Positions 23,113-34,929 of a DNA stretch of 64,000 nt are shown one piece after another. Both the position numbers and the translations under genes were made by a program. The notes under the pieces were generated by a model, which worked only from the letters and a program-made list of their open reading frames with translations, ran no database searches and was not told where the DNA came from. Source of the stretch: Zopfochytrium polystomum (Eukaryota > Chytridiomycota > Chytridiomycetes > Chytridiales > Chytridiaceae); contig JAIVFJ010000104.1 in the NCBI GenBank assembly GCA_025765615.1, positions 62,001 to 126,000 of the forward strand, written 5' to 3'. Position 1 is the first letter of the stretch; every line of letters starts with the position of its first letter.

Positions 23113-23195
23113 TCGTCCTGCAAGGGATTCAAACCTGTGCTCCGCAAGGGAAATGCCTTTCCAGGTCACCTCGTTACCCACTCCGCCATCAGGAC
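23113..23195 (-). pseudogene. Class-II tRNA-like sequence (Ser/Leu type)
   Basis: The minus strand has a 6-bp acceptor (GTCCTG/CAGGAC), an A-box-like TGGCGGAGTGGGTAACG and a B-box-like GGTTTGAATCC with spacing for a long variable arm. The anticodon arm does not fold properly (GGAAAGGCATTTCC). Probably a decayed tRNA or tRNA-derived element. Confidence 0.4.
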
Positions 23196-23923
23196 CTTTC
23201 ACAAGCCCTTTTGGACAAACAACCTTCCCGCAACTGCATTGCAAGTTTGCTTTTTTCAATCAATGCAGCAAAAGTTGCGCAATCTGCACACGTCACATGT
23301 GTGAAGTGCCTCTCTTGGTCAGGCTTGCACCATGTAACCCACCGCATCATGCTGGATTCACAACCTGACTTGATTCTTTTTTTTCTTTTTTTTTTCTGCT
23401 CACTTCGTCTGCAAGAAGCCAGACATTGGAATAAAGAAATCTGCAATCTTTCAGCTGAGAAAATTCAAAAATCTGCAGGGGCTGGCGGTTCAAACTCTCC
23501 TCCATCTGTTCAGCAGTGCACGCATTAATGTCTTTGTCTATTTTTGTTTTTTATTACTTCTCCTATTATTTTTTCAAAGATGTCGGAAGAAGCGGAGATG
23601 GCAGAAGAAAAGGACCAAGGTTGATCCATTTCTTGCGCCGTTTCTTCATAGTGGCACAAAAAAAAAGGGACAAATACTCTGAATGGCTGAAACTAACAAA
23701 AATCTTTTTTTTCCAGATGGCAGAAGGGCGATGAATTTGAACCTTGCTCTGAACAGAACTTTTTTTTCCAGCTTGTTCAAACAAATGCAAATGGCTGATT
23801 TTGGCAACGAGCTCGCTGCCTTTGTTAGTTTGGCCACTTTGCCAGAACCAATCAAATTTGGCAGTGCCAACACAGAGAGGACCATGGTTTGGTTGAATAC
23901 AATCAAATGTGGTCTTTCCTGCA
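23196..23923. other. Intergenic, no gene seen
   Basis: Several short frames, T/A tracts and no recognisable domain. Confidence 0.5.
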
Positions 23924-23997
23924 TGGTTTCACCGAGGTTCGAACTCGGGACCTCCTGTGTGTGAGACAGATGTGATAACCAACTACACCATGAAACC
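23924..23997 (-). tRNA. tRNA-Val(CAC)
   Basis: Minus-strand cloverleaf of 74 nt: acceptor GGTTTCA/TGAAACC, anticodon stem TCTGT/ACAGG around CTCACAC (anticodon CAC), T-arm CCGAG TTCGAAC CTCGG, discriminator A. A truncated relative is at 34135-34185. Confidence 0.92.
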
Positions 23998-25249
23998 GCC
24001 TGACTGGACATGTCAAAATATGATACCAAAATGCATTTGCTGCCAGAAATTGTTTGGACAAAAGTTGAAAAAGTGAATGAAATGTAGGTTGGAGTTGACC
24101 TGGGTTGAGCCACCATGATGCATGCATCCACTCATCTGCTGCCACACCACAATTCAGTCAGCCAAACCACCTCCTTCTTAAAGCAGAGAGCAGCTTTGTG
24201 GCAGTTCCCGCTTCTAATAGCAGCAACAATGCGAAGGCACAGCTGACTGGTCAGACAGGTTAGCTTTAAAGATGCTCTAATTTTGTCTCCCTGATTTTTG
24301 TGATCTATTTTGATCTCTCTGACAAACAGCATTTCATGCAGATGGACTGTGGCTTGGGTGGGCTGATTGCTCTTTTTTTTTTTTTTTTTTTTTTTTTGCC
24401 TTTTGACACTTTGTCCAATATCTTGTGGCAGGGCAACAAACTTTGTACAAACATTTGGAGCAAAACATTAGGCTGCAAAAACTGCTTCCACGGTTCAACA
24501 TCCAGTTACATCCTTCATGACTGACTCAGGCTGTTTGCGTTTGTGGAAATTTTGTTGCTTTTGGTTGGGGCAAGAGACAAACTTTTGCCACCCCCCAAGG
24601 CCAGTGGCAGTAGCCTGTAGGTAAACAAAGGAAAGGTGGCCTCTAGGCTGTACCTTACCCTCCTGTATAGTGTCTGCCACAGACAGAACCAGGTCAAATC
24701 TTAAGTAAATTCGAGTTTGATTCAAAAATTTGAGTCAGACTCAAATCAAATGAAATTTCTAGGAAAGAGTGATTTTAAATTCGATTTGATTCAGGTCTTA
24801 TGAGTGAAAAAATCGAATTTCCATTTGATTTGGTGCAGTTTGAGTGCAAAAACAGCCATGTGTCAGATTCGAATGTCTGGAAAATACCTTTTTCTGGGGA
24901 GATGATGTTATGAATCACAAGTCTCTGAGTCTCTCCTCGAAAAGCGAGGAGAAAAAATCAATTTCAGTGTACTCGCTATTTCTCTCGCTTTTTCTATTCT
25001 GCCTGCTTGCCCCCAGTCGACCTCTGGCCTTTCCAAGGGCTACATGAAGAAAATCCTTAGCAGTGATTTTATCGATTGTTACGATGAGAGCTATGGCTAA
25101 TAGTCATGCATATGAGAGCATCTCCTGTATTCTGGAGCTCTCGGCCAAGACTAACAAAGAAGGAAAGAGTGGGCAGGGCAGAACGGCCGGCCCGGGCCTA
25201 AGACTACAGAGAGAGAATGGAATACGAAGGCAAAGGAATAGCAAAACCC
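23998..25249. other. Intergenic with AT-rich repeat and LTR-start fragment
   Basis: Contains poly(T) near 24373-24397, the TTTGATTC-type repeat at about 24700-24860, and at about 24908 the sequence TGTTATGAATCACAAG, which resembles the start of the LTR-like repeats before diverging into a different sequence with the hairpin CTCCTCGAAAAGCGAGGAG. No gene is supported. Confidence 0.5.
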
Positions 25250-26215
25250 TCTCACGGAAGAACAACAGGTCTTCCCGACGGCGTGATGGCACCTCCGACA
25301 TGGAAGCTATGCAACGGAACCGTCGCCTGGAGAATGGAACTTATTTCGCGGTTGATAGCGCCCAATTGCATGGGAGCGTCACGGTGAGCTGCGAACAAGT
25401 ACTGGGCGGTTGACATCGTGAGGGCCGCATGACTGGCTGCTCTGTGGAGTGGACGGAGGGCATGATTGATGCAGAGAGCGGGATCCTCCTGATTGGCCAA
25501 CAAAGCGACGTATTGAGTGGAGTTATTAGGAATAGACCTCCTCTTGAAAAACCGGAGCAGAATGCCATTGCGTTGGGGAAGCCACCAAACGGAGGATATC
25601 GCGCCTGTGGCACATGGTTAATGAGACCAGAATCAGAAACGCGTAGAAAGAGTGAATGCGTAAGAGGTCTGGGAATGATCGCTGAGAACGAGCCGCAGCT
25701 GACCAGGCAGAAAGCGCCACACAGACATCAGCAGTAAAAGTGGGATGGGCCTGAGTGGGGGCCACCTGAGACGAGGCAGCTTCCGCTGTCAGCATGTCCA
25801 CATAAGCAACAACTTCCGCTGATACAATGGGGTTTCCGGACTGAGTGAGAGTTCGCCATGGATGTTCAAAACCGAGATTGTGGAAGGCAATACGAAGGTG
25901 GCCCACGGGCAGAAATCAAAGATGGAGCAGCCTGCAAGCGGCAGGGGGTAGGCAGGGTCCCGAGAAGATGAGGACAGGCCGCGGGCGCTAGGCACGTCGT
26001 CTGCAGACAGATGAAGGGCGTGCCTTGGGTGGTTTTGGGTCGATCCTGGCCACGGTGGGGGCAAGCATCTCCATGCCAGTATGTGTGTGCAGTAAGGTCT
26101 TTCGCCACGAGAAACTGCACATTGTGGGATGGGGTCGCAGCAGCAAGTTTGGTCAATGACAGGCACAGAAAAGTCTGCAGGGACTCAAAGGCTGCTGAGC
26201 GGCGTGTTACCAAGA
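25250..26215 (-). pseudogene. Decayed tyrosine recombinase (Crypton/DIRS-like)
   Basis: Minus-strand frames together resemble fungal and metazoan tyrosine-recombinase proteins: an N-terminal region (RSAAFESLQTFLCL, CPHRG near 26060), then AFHNLGFEHPW, NPIVSAEVVAYVDML, SQVAPTQAHPTF, and an Arg-box-like segment LTMCHRRDILRL near 25640. A C-terminal box HSFHVGGAI near 25290 corresponds to HSFRxGAA, with the catalytic Arg replaced by His. The parts lie in different frames with stops, and the Tyr box is not found, so it cannot be active. Assignment rests on motif recognition; a Crypton or DIRS origin is inferred. Confidence 0.55.
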
Positions 26216-26562
26216 ATCAGCGGAGGTCCTGCAACCGCTGAGATATGTATGATTGGTCGCCAGGAGGAAGCGAAGGTGGCAATGACGCGTTGTAAAGTTG
26301 ACATATTCCGCAGAATGGACGAAAATGAAAAGTCTCTTTTCAGTTGTTAGCGCAGCAGGTGCTGCACGAGCGGAACTGTCAAAAAAAGGGGGGGGACAGA
26401 AAATGCGCAGTGAGCAATCTCTCACCAGCGTCAGCAGGGCTGCTGTTGCACCACCGCTCACAGCGTACACTCAAGTGCGTCAGCGCTGAATAATAATTTG
26501 CATTCTCCTATTTTCAAGTCAAAGGGTTTTGGCCTGGAAATAGGTGAGTGTCCCTTCTCTTG

Positions 26563-26596
<34 letters not shown>

Positions 26597-26720
26597 GCGG
26601 GAGCTGACGTGTGGTTGCCGCTGCACGCCTGCACAACATCCCGTTTCTCCTTCAAGTTGACCTTCCTTTCTTTGTTGATGTTAGGTATCACTGAGCACAA
26701 TCACTGAGAACATATCATGA

Positions 26721-27032
26721 GCACAAGCGGAGGATGATGCACAGAATGTCTCTGTACGTACTGCCAATGACAGTGTAGATATTGCAACAAGAGTACGGGT
26801 GCTAGAGGGCATGTATACCTCCATGATGACCAGGTACCACAAGCTACAGCGCAAGACGGAGCTGATTGGCAGCCTGTCACTGAGTAATGAGCTACTGACC
26901 CACAGATGCCAGATGCTAGATTGCAAGTGTTTGGAGCTAGAAGCCAGATTGAAGTACGTGGAATCTCACTTGAAACTCAGATTCGGCACACCACAACCTC
27001 TGCTCCCGCCTGCCACTCTGTTGGAATGCTAG
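26721..27032 (+). CDS. Short coiled-coil frame, unknown
   Basis: An open frame following a TGA at 26718 encodes about 103 residues with heptad-like Leu/Met spacing (VRVLEGMYTSMMTRYHKLQ, LELEARLKYVESHLKLR). The first ATG is 26811. A (CT)n tract precedes it at 26568-26594. It could be a fragment of a mobile-element accessory protein or a chance frame; no homologue is recognised. Confidence 0.25.
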   Translation, partial: AQAEDDAQNVSVRTANDSVDIATRVRVLEGMYTSMMTRYHKLQRKTELIGSLSLSNELLTHRCQMLDCKCLELEARLKYVESHLKLRFGTPQPLLPPATLLEC

Positions 27033-27442
27033 CCAATTTAGTAGCATGACTAGCCAACCATCCGTATTTGCATAGAATTTATGTAGTATTCTTGTGCAGT
27101 CATATTGATTGGTTCAACCTTTCACTTCTGGTTGTTTGTCTATCTGGCTGGCCACCATTTGGACAACCACTGGACAACAGACAGAGCTTCTTATTCCCTC
27201 ATAAATACTTTGATCAAATGTAAATATAGAATAATTTTTCTGCCAAGGATCTGTTTTGCAAAAGGAACCAGCAGTGCTACAAAACAACACAAATACGTAA
27301 AATGGCGAAAAGAAGGCAAAGACAGCCTCGCACGGCCACACGAGATGACACCATCGCAAACTTGCGATCATACAATCAACAAAAACCAACAACCAAAGAG
27401 AAATTCTAATACGTTTCATACTCAGCTGAAGGGGCCTCAAAG

Positions 27443-27515
27443 CGAGCATAGCAGGACTCGAACCTGCAATCTTTCGATCCGAAGTCGAACGCGGTAACCA
27501 TTTCGCCATATGCCC
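27443..27515 (-). tRNA. tRNA-Arg(TCG), A5:T68 variant
   Basis: Identical to the 16733 copy except that acceptor pair 5:68 is A:T instead of G:C (GGGCATA/TATGCTC). The start of a copia remnant lies within about 30 bp of its 5' end. Confidence 0.95.
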
Positions 27516-28910
27516 TCCAGTAGTTCATTTAGCATTGAGCACAACGTTCATTCTCTTAATTCTGATTTCTTAACTTCTCTCTCTGATGATTTTACGAATT
27601 TTCCTGAAACTGATGACTCTCCTTCTTTCGAGCCTGTCGAGCCACCACTTGACTCTTACCATCGATTATCAAACTCTCCTCCTGACAGTGCTTCCTCCTA
27701 TCGTACTCGCCAGCTTCCAGGGGGGGGGACAGCCGCCATCATCATCAACAAACACCTCAGATCAATCTCCAACTCTTCCCAAGATATGGAAGACAATAAT
27801 AAAGATGACGACTATGGTTGGAACCATGACACATTTGCTGTCGTCCTCGGCGAAGATGAAGACAAACCTGAAGAGAGCCTAGCTCCATCAGCAGACTGCG
27901 TAGCAACATCCATCAACACTGAACCGGAACCTGTCATTGAATCACCACTTCCACCATCTGTCATTGTCAACATCAAAGATGCACCAAGTGGACTTCGCAA
28001 GCTACTTGCAAATCGAACAATCACTCGCCATCTCTTGTGACTCTACCTTGCATCAGCTAAACCAGAACCACGCTTCCCTAAAGAACCAATCCACCAATCA
28101 CAACTCCCACCAGTGCCACGTTCCCACAAGGAAGCCCACGCATCAGACCATAACGAAGAATGGACTGCATCTGAGCTTGAGGAGCTTCACTCTCTCATGG
28201 ACGAGCACAAGGCCTGGGAATGGATAGTTCTTCCTCCTGGCAAACGCACAATGTTCTGCAAATGGGTTTATGCCTACAAGCTCGACCCCTTTGGCTGGCT
28301 GAAGCGATGGAGAGCCTGTCTTGCCGCATGTGGAAACACCCAACGCGAAGGCATTGGCTACACAGACACCTTTCTCCTGTCGTCCAGATCCAGGCCATCC
28401 AACTGCTCATTGCAATCAGCCTTGCTTTTGACCTCAAGTACCACAGCATGGATGTCAACACAGCCTACCTGTACGCTTTTCTCAAAGAAGTCATCTACAT
28501 GCATCCACCAAAAGGCCACAAGCGATTCACCTCCAGATGGAAAGAAACTAGTCTGCAAACTTCTCAAGAGCCTCTATGGACTCCATCAATCTGGACGAAA
28601 CTGATTCCTGACCCTTTGCAAGTTCATTGTTGAGAAACTTGGCTTCAACCAATCTCTTGCTGAACCCTGCCTCTTCTTTTGAGTAGATCCTCAGCAGCAA
28701 ATGTTGGAATCATCTTTGTTTTTGTCAACAACATCAATGTCATGGCCAACACCCGAGCTCTTGTCACAAAAATTGAGGGTGCTTTTCGCACTGAGTACAG
28801 CATGTCTCTCGAGGAAACCACTGTCAGCCAAGTAATTTGCATCAACCTTGAGCACAACACCGAATGTGAGACTATACTCACTCCTTTGACCTGGGGTCTG
28901 GGCCCCAGAG
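27516..28910 (+). pseudogene. Ty1/copia pol remnant with dead reverse transcriptase
   Basis: The first part (to about 28040) is an acidic, Ser/Pro-rich spacer like that between copia integrase and RT. From about 28150 the RT is clear: WTASELEELHSLMDEHKAW, ILPP-like VLPPGKRTMFCKWVYAYKL, a YTDTF motif, then in a second frame PVVQIQAIQLLIAISLAFD and MDVNTAYLYAFLKEVIYM, then back to the first frame for KKLVCKLLKSLYGLHQSGR. The catalytic block at about 28704-28735 reads IIFVFVNNINV, where copia RTs have YVDD; both Asp are Asn. Two frameshifts and this loss show a dead element. No integrase, LTR or RNase H region is seen. Confidence 0.85.
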
Positions 28911-30061
28911 TGAGGGAAAGCAAATAATAGGCTAAAACTAACTTTATTGGGCTGTTGTCTAGGGGGTGTTTCAACCCTACTACTTGCCTAGTCCACGAAG
29001 TATCCCTACTGATCTGTCTAACAGGGGTCTCAAATGAACATTCAGAGGGACAATCCTCTGAAGGATCGGTGCTGGAGCACCGATTACTCATGTGGCCACA
29101 GGCCGATGCGAGGGGAAACGGAAGGGCACTCCCGAGGGCGCAACACAACCACAGAATGAAGAAAGAGAAGAGGGAAACGGGGGTTTTTATCTCAGGAACC
29201 TAATCTCAAATACAACAGGAGTGGTTAATAGCAACGGGACGGACAGGGCACGACCTAGCGCCCCTCGTCGCGGACGGTGCTGCAGGAGCCCTCGTTGTCG
29301 CCAGCACCAGGGGGGAGAGAGAGAAGGGAGTCGACTATGTAGGGGTCAGAAGGTCGCCAGCAGGGAACTCGCACGCGGAAACACCTGCAATCGTACACGC
29401 ACCCCGCTGGGCTGTGTCGGCACGATCACTCGACCAACGGGCTTTATTGCATCGCACTTGTACTCACACATCTCACCCTCACAGCAATAGGACCGAGGCA
29501 GGCGCTTGTAGATCGAACTCTCAGGTGTGGGGGGCTGCACCAGGCGCAGCCACCAACACCCTCGCAGGGACGGGAAGGTTGGGGACGACAACACCGTCGT
29601 CGTCGCCACCACCACCACCATCGCCACGGCAGGCAAGCGCCAGGGATCCTCACTCCAACACAGAGCCAGCAATGTCACACAGTCGCTGGTGGGGCCAGCT
29701 GCATTCCCCACCCACAGCCCCTTAAGAGGAGCCCCACAAAGGGACTATGTACACACCCAGGTGTGTACCATCTCTCACTACCCTCACCTTCGCGAGCCAG
29801 ATGGATTTGAAGGGACTCTGTATTGGTGCCAAAGGACAGAAATCAGATTGAAGAAAAAAATGAAAAAGAGAAATGGCCCAAAAACAGAGAGAGAGAAAAT
29901 TGACAAGTCAACCCCCCTGACTTGGAGCATCCACCACAAATGCTCTAAGTCCCCCCAACCCTATGCGTATATGTACAAGTGCCAAAAATAAATAATAAAT
30001 TAGGCGGGCTTTGGGTATGGCCTGTCATGCACCCCATCCCTAGGCAGTCGGGCAGTCTCCG
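28911..30061. other. Unassigned, locally GC-rich region
   Basis: About 29080-29750 is GC-richer, with CAC/GTC triplet runs near 29595-29635, but no frame shows a domain or convincing splice structure. It may be a decayed element body. Confidence 0.4.
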
Positions 30062-31050
30062 TTAGTCACCAAAAAAGAAAATATGTTGAGAAAACCCTGG
30101 TGCAACGGAAACTGTTAAGACGAAAGTAGTAAAAGCAGGCCCACATGACAACATCAGCGTTGCAGTGAATTTGGCACCGTCAAGAATCCAAATTGATCGT
30201 GGTCCAGGATAAGCTGAGATCTTTCCTGAACAAAATGTAAGATTGGTAGCAGGCATTATTCTTTTACCAGATGAAGCCAGGCATCGACAACCTTCAAAAA
30301 ACAGCAAGCGGGTAAAGGTTCCCTCTGTTTGAACCGCCTCCACTATGCCATTGACGTCAAGAAAGCAAAGGAGGGAAACTTGTGCAAGACGATCGTATTC
30401 ACCTCATGTACAAAGCCTCTGTCCCTGCAACGCATAGCCACGCTTTTGAACAAGATCACCATTTGAGAAGCCAACCTCATCAAGGAATAACAGGTTTGAG
30501 GGGGTCCAATCCAACGAGTTTAGCTCCAGAACAAATCGAAAAATATCGTCCTCTTGGATTTTGAGAGACTGACGTTCTGCAGCGTGGAAGATTGACCTCT
30601 TTGGTCTGTGTTTTACAATGATGGGGACAAACCTTCCAGGTCAATCCAGCGTCGTGGATGATGCGCCAGATGCTAGTTATGCTAATATCCCGACCCCAAA
30701 AACTTTTAAAAGATGACTTTGCTTCATCCAGGAAGGACAAAGGTTTTTCATTGAGGAACTGCATGATCCACTCCACTTGATGTGCTGTGAACTTGCGTGA
30801 AACGGTCTCACGTTGCTTTTGGGCCAGATTTCCGCTTTTGTCGAAAGTGCGAATCCACTCAAGGATGGTGCTTGGGGACTTTCCGTAAATTTGAGCGATT
30901 TCACGAATACTGTAGCCCAGGAAGTGGTATGTATACATTGCATGAAGCTTCGTTTCCTCACTGGCATGGGAATTCACAGTGTTCAAAATTGTCTCTGCAC
31001 ACTGGGTTGGAATTGCATCTGTCTGCTGTTGAGACATTTGCCTTGGAGAT
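30062..31050 (-). pseudogene. Decayed DD34E transposase, relative of the 34930-35982 copy
   Basis: Minus-strand protein: helix-turn-helix YSIREIAQIYGKSPSTILEW and RTFDKSGNL (about 30880-30830), then FLNEKPLSFLDEAKSSF, ISITSIWRIIHDAGLTWKV. After an insertion of about 45 nt and a frame change comes LNSLDWTPSNLLFLDEVGF with the first catalytic Asp, SLLCFLDVNGIVEAV, EGTFTR and SIWILDGAKF with the second Asp. A TGA replaces the Arg codon of RGEYD near 30394-30396. The third catalytic Glu (NPIE) is missing. Block order and residues match the better copy at 35 kb. Confidence 0.85.
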
Positions 31051-31724
31051 GAAAGCGACTGCAATGACGCAAGGGAGAGAAAAGGTTTCAGTAATCAACC
31101 TTTCAGCTGGGCTTGTAGGTGACGATGGTGTGAAGGGTTTGAGTGGCACTATCTTGGGAATTGGTCTGGGCATCAAGAGTTTGGGATTGTCGGTTGGTCA
31201 CAAGGGCGCTTTGCCGCACGCTTGCAACGAAACACTGAACGTGCAACGAGAACGTAGTGAGATCGGCGAGCGACACCGCCAAGCTACATGTTCAACCAGC
31301 AGCAGCAGCAACCAGGAGGGATCGCATGCAGCGAAAATCAGACTCTCTCCCTTTTACCACCACGAACATAACTTTTCCCCATCCGAACTCAAACAGCTTA
31401 GTTGTGACGAAGTTGCTCACCCTCACTAGCGCCACCACTGCTAAACCGCTGCAGCGATTGTATGAGCCATTGCCTGTGCCGTTGCCATCTCACCCAGGCC
31501 AGTCTGTTGCCTTTACCTCACGATCGTGCACGATGATCGCCTGCTGTGATGGTGGTCGCCAGGGGCCGCTGAAACCTCACACAATTCGTGTCTCCTTTTC
31601 TTTTGCATCCGATTTTCGACGGAAAGGACAACACAATTCAGAAATGTCCATTCTTGAACGATCGCTCATCGTCTCAGTTTGAAAGCAGTGTCATCGCCGG
31701 TGCCATTCTGTTTCCTACTTGCAG
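31051..31724. other. Intergenic, no gene seen
   Basis: Short frames only; the upstream end or terminal inverted repeat of the transposon relic could lie here but was not recognised. Confidence 0.4.
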
Positions 31725-31805
31725 TGAGCAGAGTGGGGCTCGAACCCACGCCTCTTGCGAGACCAGAGCCTAAATCTGGCGCCTTAACCACTCGGCCATC
31801 TGCCC
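31725..31805 (-). tRNA. tRNA-Leu(TAG)
   Basis: 81-nt class-II tRNA on the minus strand: acceptor GGGCAGA/TCTGCTC, anticodon stem CCAGA/TCTGG around TTTAGGC (anticodon TAG), long variable arm TCTCGCAAGAGGC, T-arm GTGGG TTCGAGC CCCAC, discriminator A. About 100 bp of its 5' flank is shared with the copy at 58779. Confidence 0.95.
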
Positions 31806-32138
31806 CCTGTACAAGCGAACAACTGTTATTCCATAAGTCGCGTTCTCTGCAGTGGTCGATCTGTGAGTATCCCTTTGACTTAGGTCATGTCAATAAGAGA
31901 ATTGCGTTCTTAGTACTGACTATAGGCGTCTGTGAGCTCGGCGGCGTCGACAACAGCGCCAACGGCAGTGGCGTCGGTGGAGGGTGGTAGGGTTGGATGG
32001 GAAGGAGAGGTGTAAGCTCTTCATGGGGGCATCTTGGGTGAAAGCACAGAGCTGGCAGTGGTGAGGTGGAGCAAATAATACCTCGTGCAGCAACAGAATG
32101 ATGAATGGAAGCAGTGCAGGTGAACCATGCAGATTTAG
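31806..32138. other. tRNA-Leu 5' flank and spacer
   Basis: The first 100 bp (on the minus strand TTGACATGACCTAAGTCAAA, GGGATACTC, GACCACTG) match the flank of the second tRNA-Leu at 58690-58778. The rest is non-coding. Confidence 0.55.
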
Positions 32139-32172
32139 TTCCACTCACTCACTCAGAGTGGACTGTTTACAC
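32139..32172 (+). repeat. Solitary end of the long-inverted-repeat element
   Basis: CCACTCACTCACTCAGAG followed by TGGACTGTTTACA matches the terminal 30 bp of the 57999-58527 element. No other part is visible nearby, so it is a remnant end about 330 bp from a tRNA-Leu. Confidence 0.7.
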
Positions 32173-32289
32173 TCCCCAAGCCCATCCCATTTACTGGCTC
32201 TACTGCCCTGAATTTCTCTTTGATCATCAATCTTGTATCAATATTTCCTCCCTCCTTTGTGGCTTCATTCCCCAATCCTTTTTTTGACA

Positions 32290-33591
32290 CCTTATTATCA
32301 CATGATAACCCCACTGCCTCTGTCCTTGAAACCCTTGTCACTGCTTTCCATCAGCTCCTTCTCGACACCCATCAACTCATTTGGATTCTCTGATGCAACA
32401 ACACTAACTCTTGGGAAAAGTCACAGTCGCTCAAGCTGTCTGACAAGCGTTCCAAGACCTGCAGATCCCCTCCACCAAATTCCCAGACTCCTCACCCTCG
32501 CTCAGCCTCTCACCCACCATCTTCTCCAATTGTCAACCCTTCTCTCTCTCCCTCTCCATCCTCCCACAATGGTGGCTCTAACAAGCCTGCCATTTGCTAT
32601 GAAGCAAAAGCATTTCAGATTTTGACAGGCCCTGAAAATTTTAGCACTTGGTATTCATGCCTCCTTGACTATCTTAGCAGCAAGAAAATTTGTCATGTTA
32701 TGCTGGCCTTGCCTGAAACGGCCACCACAAACTTCTTCACCATACTGGGGCATTTGTAAATGCTGTGATTGCATTAGGCACAGGGCTCAATCAGTCTTTG
32801 AAAGACCTTGGTGCTGTAAACTTTTTCATTACTTCTGGCCGTTCTAAGCTTCAAAATATTGGCCAACTTCACAATGAATCCAAGATTGTTGTTGCCAACC
32901 TCGAATATGACACTCGTGTCATCAACTTCTCGCCACCCTGCAGCGCCAACGTACCTCAGCACTCCCAGCTCCAGCAGCACTGAACTTGTTCCCTCCTCCA
33001 GTACCGCCGCTGCAGCCTTCCGAGGTCGTAGTCGAGGCTTTGGACAAGGTGGATGTGGTCCTGGTTACTGCAGCACCTTCCGTCCTCTACACTGCCAACC
33101 TGGCCCACATCCATGCACTTGCAATTCTTTCCCCAGCAGCAGAAGCAACTTCCTCAACAGTTTCCGCAGCCTCTCTTTTGGATGGGGCCGTCCCCAACAC
33201 CCACCACGTATTATTACTCAAGGCGGCTCCGGTTCCAGTCAACCTTCTCTTTCGTCGCTTCAGGGGTAATGGTCGTGGACGGGGTCAAGCCAGTCCAAGT
33301 TCTGGTCCAGCTCCTGGCTTATGCTGCCGCTGTGGCCAATTCAGTCACCAAGCTCGATATTGCACACAAACTCTTTCTACAGAATGGCAGCAGCAACATC
33401 AAGCCTTTCTTGTACAACAACAACGACAAATTGCCTTTGCACAGCACTCTTTCCTAGCTCAAACCTCATCTGATCTGTCAGAACCCCAATGGGATGTGGC
33501 GGATGATTGGAATGAGTATGCTGATATGGACGCACAGTTTGACTATATATGGAACGATTGCTGTGACGCAGACGAATTAGGGGATTTTTAA
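32290..33591 (+). pseudogene. Ty1/copia gag remnant with CCHC zinc knuckle
   Basis: The gag-like core AFQILTGPENFSTWYSCLLD and YLSSKKICHVMLALPET (about 32600-32730) corresponds to the copia gag opening (LxGxENFxxW). The frame then shifts to FVNAVIALGTGLNQSLKDLG and later to a Gly/Arg-rich stretch (RGNGRGRG) followed by the nucleocapsid knuckle CCRCGQFSHQARYC (C-X2-C-X4-H-X4-C, about 33325-33365), an acidic tail and a stop at 33591. At least two frame changes. No protease or polymerase follows, so it is a separated fragment, possibly of the same family as the pol remnant at 27.5-28.9 kb. Confidence 0.75.
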
Positions 33592-34134
33592 TTGGCCTGG
33601 GAACAAACTGGGCACACAAAGCAGCACTCTGTGAACAACCAACAGCTTCCCCCCCTATTCATTTTCCCTTTATTATTGAAAACAGTTGCACTCTAACTTC
33701 ATTACCCAATATACTTAGCGTCATTCCCTCACGATATGCCACACTGGTAGCTGCCTATCTGGGGCAATTTTAGGATTTACCTCCGGTTGGTGGCGATGCT
33801 CTAACGCACGTTGGTTATTGTGTTTGCTGTTCAAAAGCGAACAGAAGGCCTTTTTTGGATTTGCACACAAAAATCTGCATAGTACTTTCTCTTAATAAAC
33901 ACGTGATCTGTCAAATTCCCTGGGCTGCCTTGTCACCTTCATTCTCTTCCGAGGCCAGTGCTGCTGTCTTGCACCGCCTCAGTAGCCTCCGCCTGCCCTC
34001 ACCTGCAGAGACACGACCTGGTCAAGAAGTGGCCCGGCACTCCCGGTGAGGTGGTCGATTTGAGTGTTTTGTGTTCGTTTTTCGACGGAAAGGACAATAC
34101 TGCACATCTATCATCCAAGGTCGAATATCCGCAA
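33592..34134. other. Intergenic, no gene seen
   Basis: No coding support; no polypurine tract or LTR was recognised after the gag remnant. Confidence 0.45.
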
Positions 34135-34185
34135 TGGTTTCACCAAGGCTCGAACTCGGGACCTCCTGTGTGTGAGACAGATGTG
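34135..34185 (-). pseudogene. 3' half of tRNA-Val(CAC)
   Basis: The minus strand reads CACATCTGTCTCACACACAGG, then a T-arm and TGAAACCA with two substitutions relative to 23924-23997. The D-arm and 5' acceptor strand are absent. Confidence 0.85.
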
Positions 34186-34550
34186 GCAGAGCAGGCAATG
34201 ACTAATGATTAAGCAATGCAGGGGAAGGAGGCGGCCCAAAAGTTCCACAAAAGCCAGATGTGGTTGGTGAGATTGAGGTTTCAAATCGATATGACGATAC
34301 TAATAAATCTCACAATTATACATCGCGTCACTGCATTTCAGTGATGCACTATTTTCGGCAAAGCGTTTGTTTGGAAATTCATGTTCCGGCATCCAACTGG
34401 CCCAGGCCCGTCCAGCTCCACCCAATCTCAATTTGGTGGGCGAACTTGGAAATAATTTTCGAAGAGAACCGCCAGTGTGTCGTAGCAGAACGTAATTATT
34501 TCCAACAACATCGCTGTCGTCAGGCCTCGACAAACGTCATGTTTCGGCCT

Positions 34551-34623
34551 CGAGCGTAGCAGGACTCGAACCTGCAATCTTTCGATCCGAAGTCGAACGC
34601 GGTAACCATTTCGCCATACGCCC
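34551..34623 (-). tRNA. tRNA-Arg(TCG)
   Basis: Identical in sequence to the 16733 copy (G5:C68 acceptor form), on the minus strand, with the same AAGGGGCGTATGG leader. Confidence 0.95.
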
Positions 34624-34929
34624 CTTGTGTTTCATGCTATTGTGGGTTTTAGCAAAAATTTCCAGCGAAAGGGAGAGGTGGCTGGGCTGAAAAATCAGCG
34701 CAGACAACCAGCGCATAGCCTTGTCAAACCAGACCGCCAACCGCAGTTCACGATCAGCACACCGTCCCAACTATCCCCTCAGCATTCACAGGTTGGTCCG
34801 CTCACCAACGGTTGCGCGCATCTCCCAGTGCCTCGCCCTTCGCCCCCGCCACCTCCCCTGCTGGTCGTGCTCTTTCACAAGTCACTCCGCCAGATTCCTT
34901 TCCTGCTCCGCTGGCTACTCCGCAGCTGA

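Noticed and set aside
29346..29725. GC-rich overlapping frames on both strands as a gene
   Set aside because: No domain, no conserved splice sites, and triplet runs account for the open frames.
30797..31429. 210-codon plus-strand frame
   Set aside because: Antisense to the decayed transposase, whose minus-strand frame has recognisable HTH motifs.
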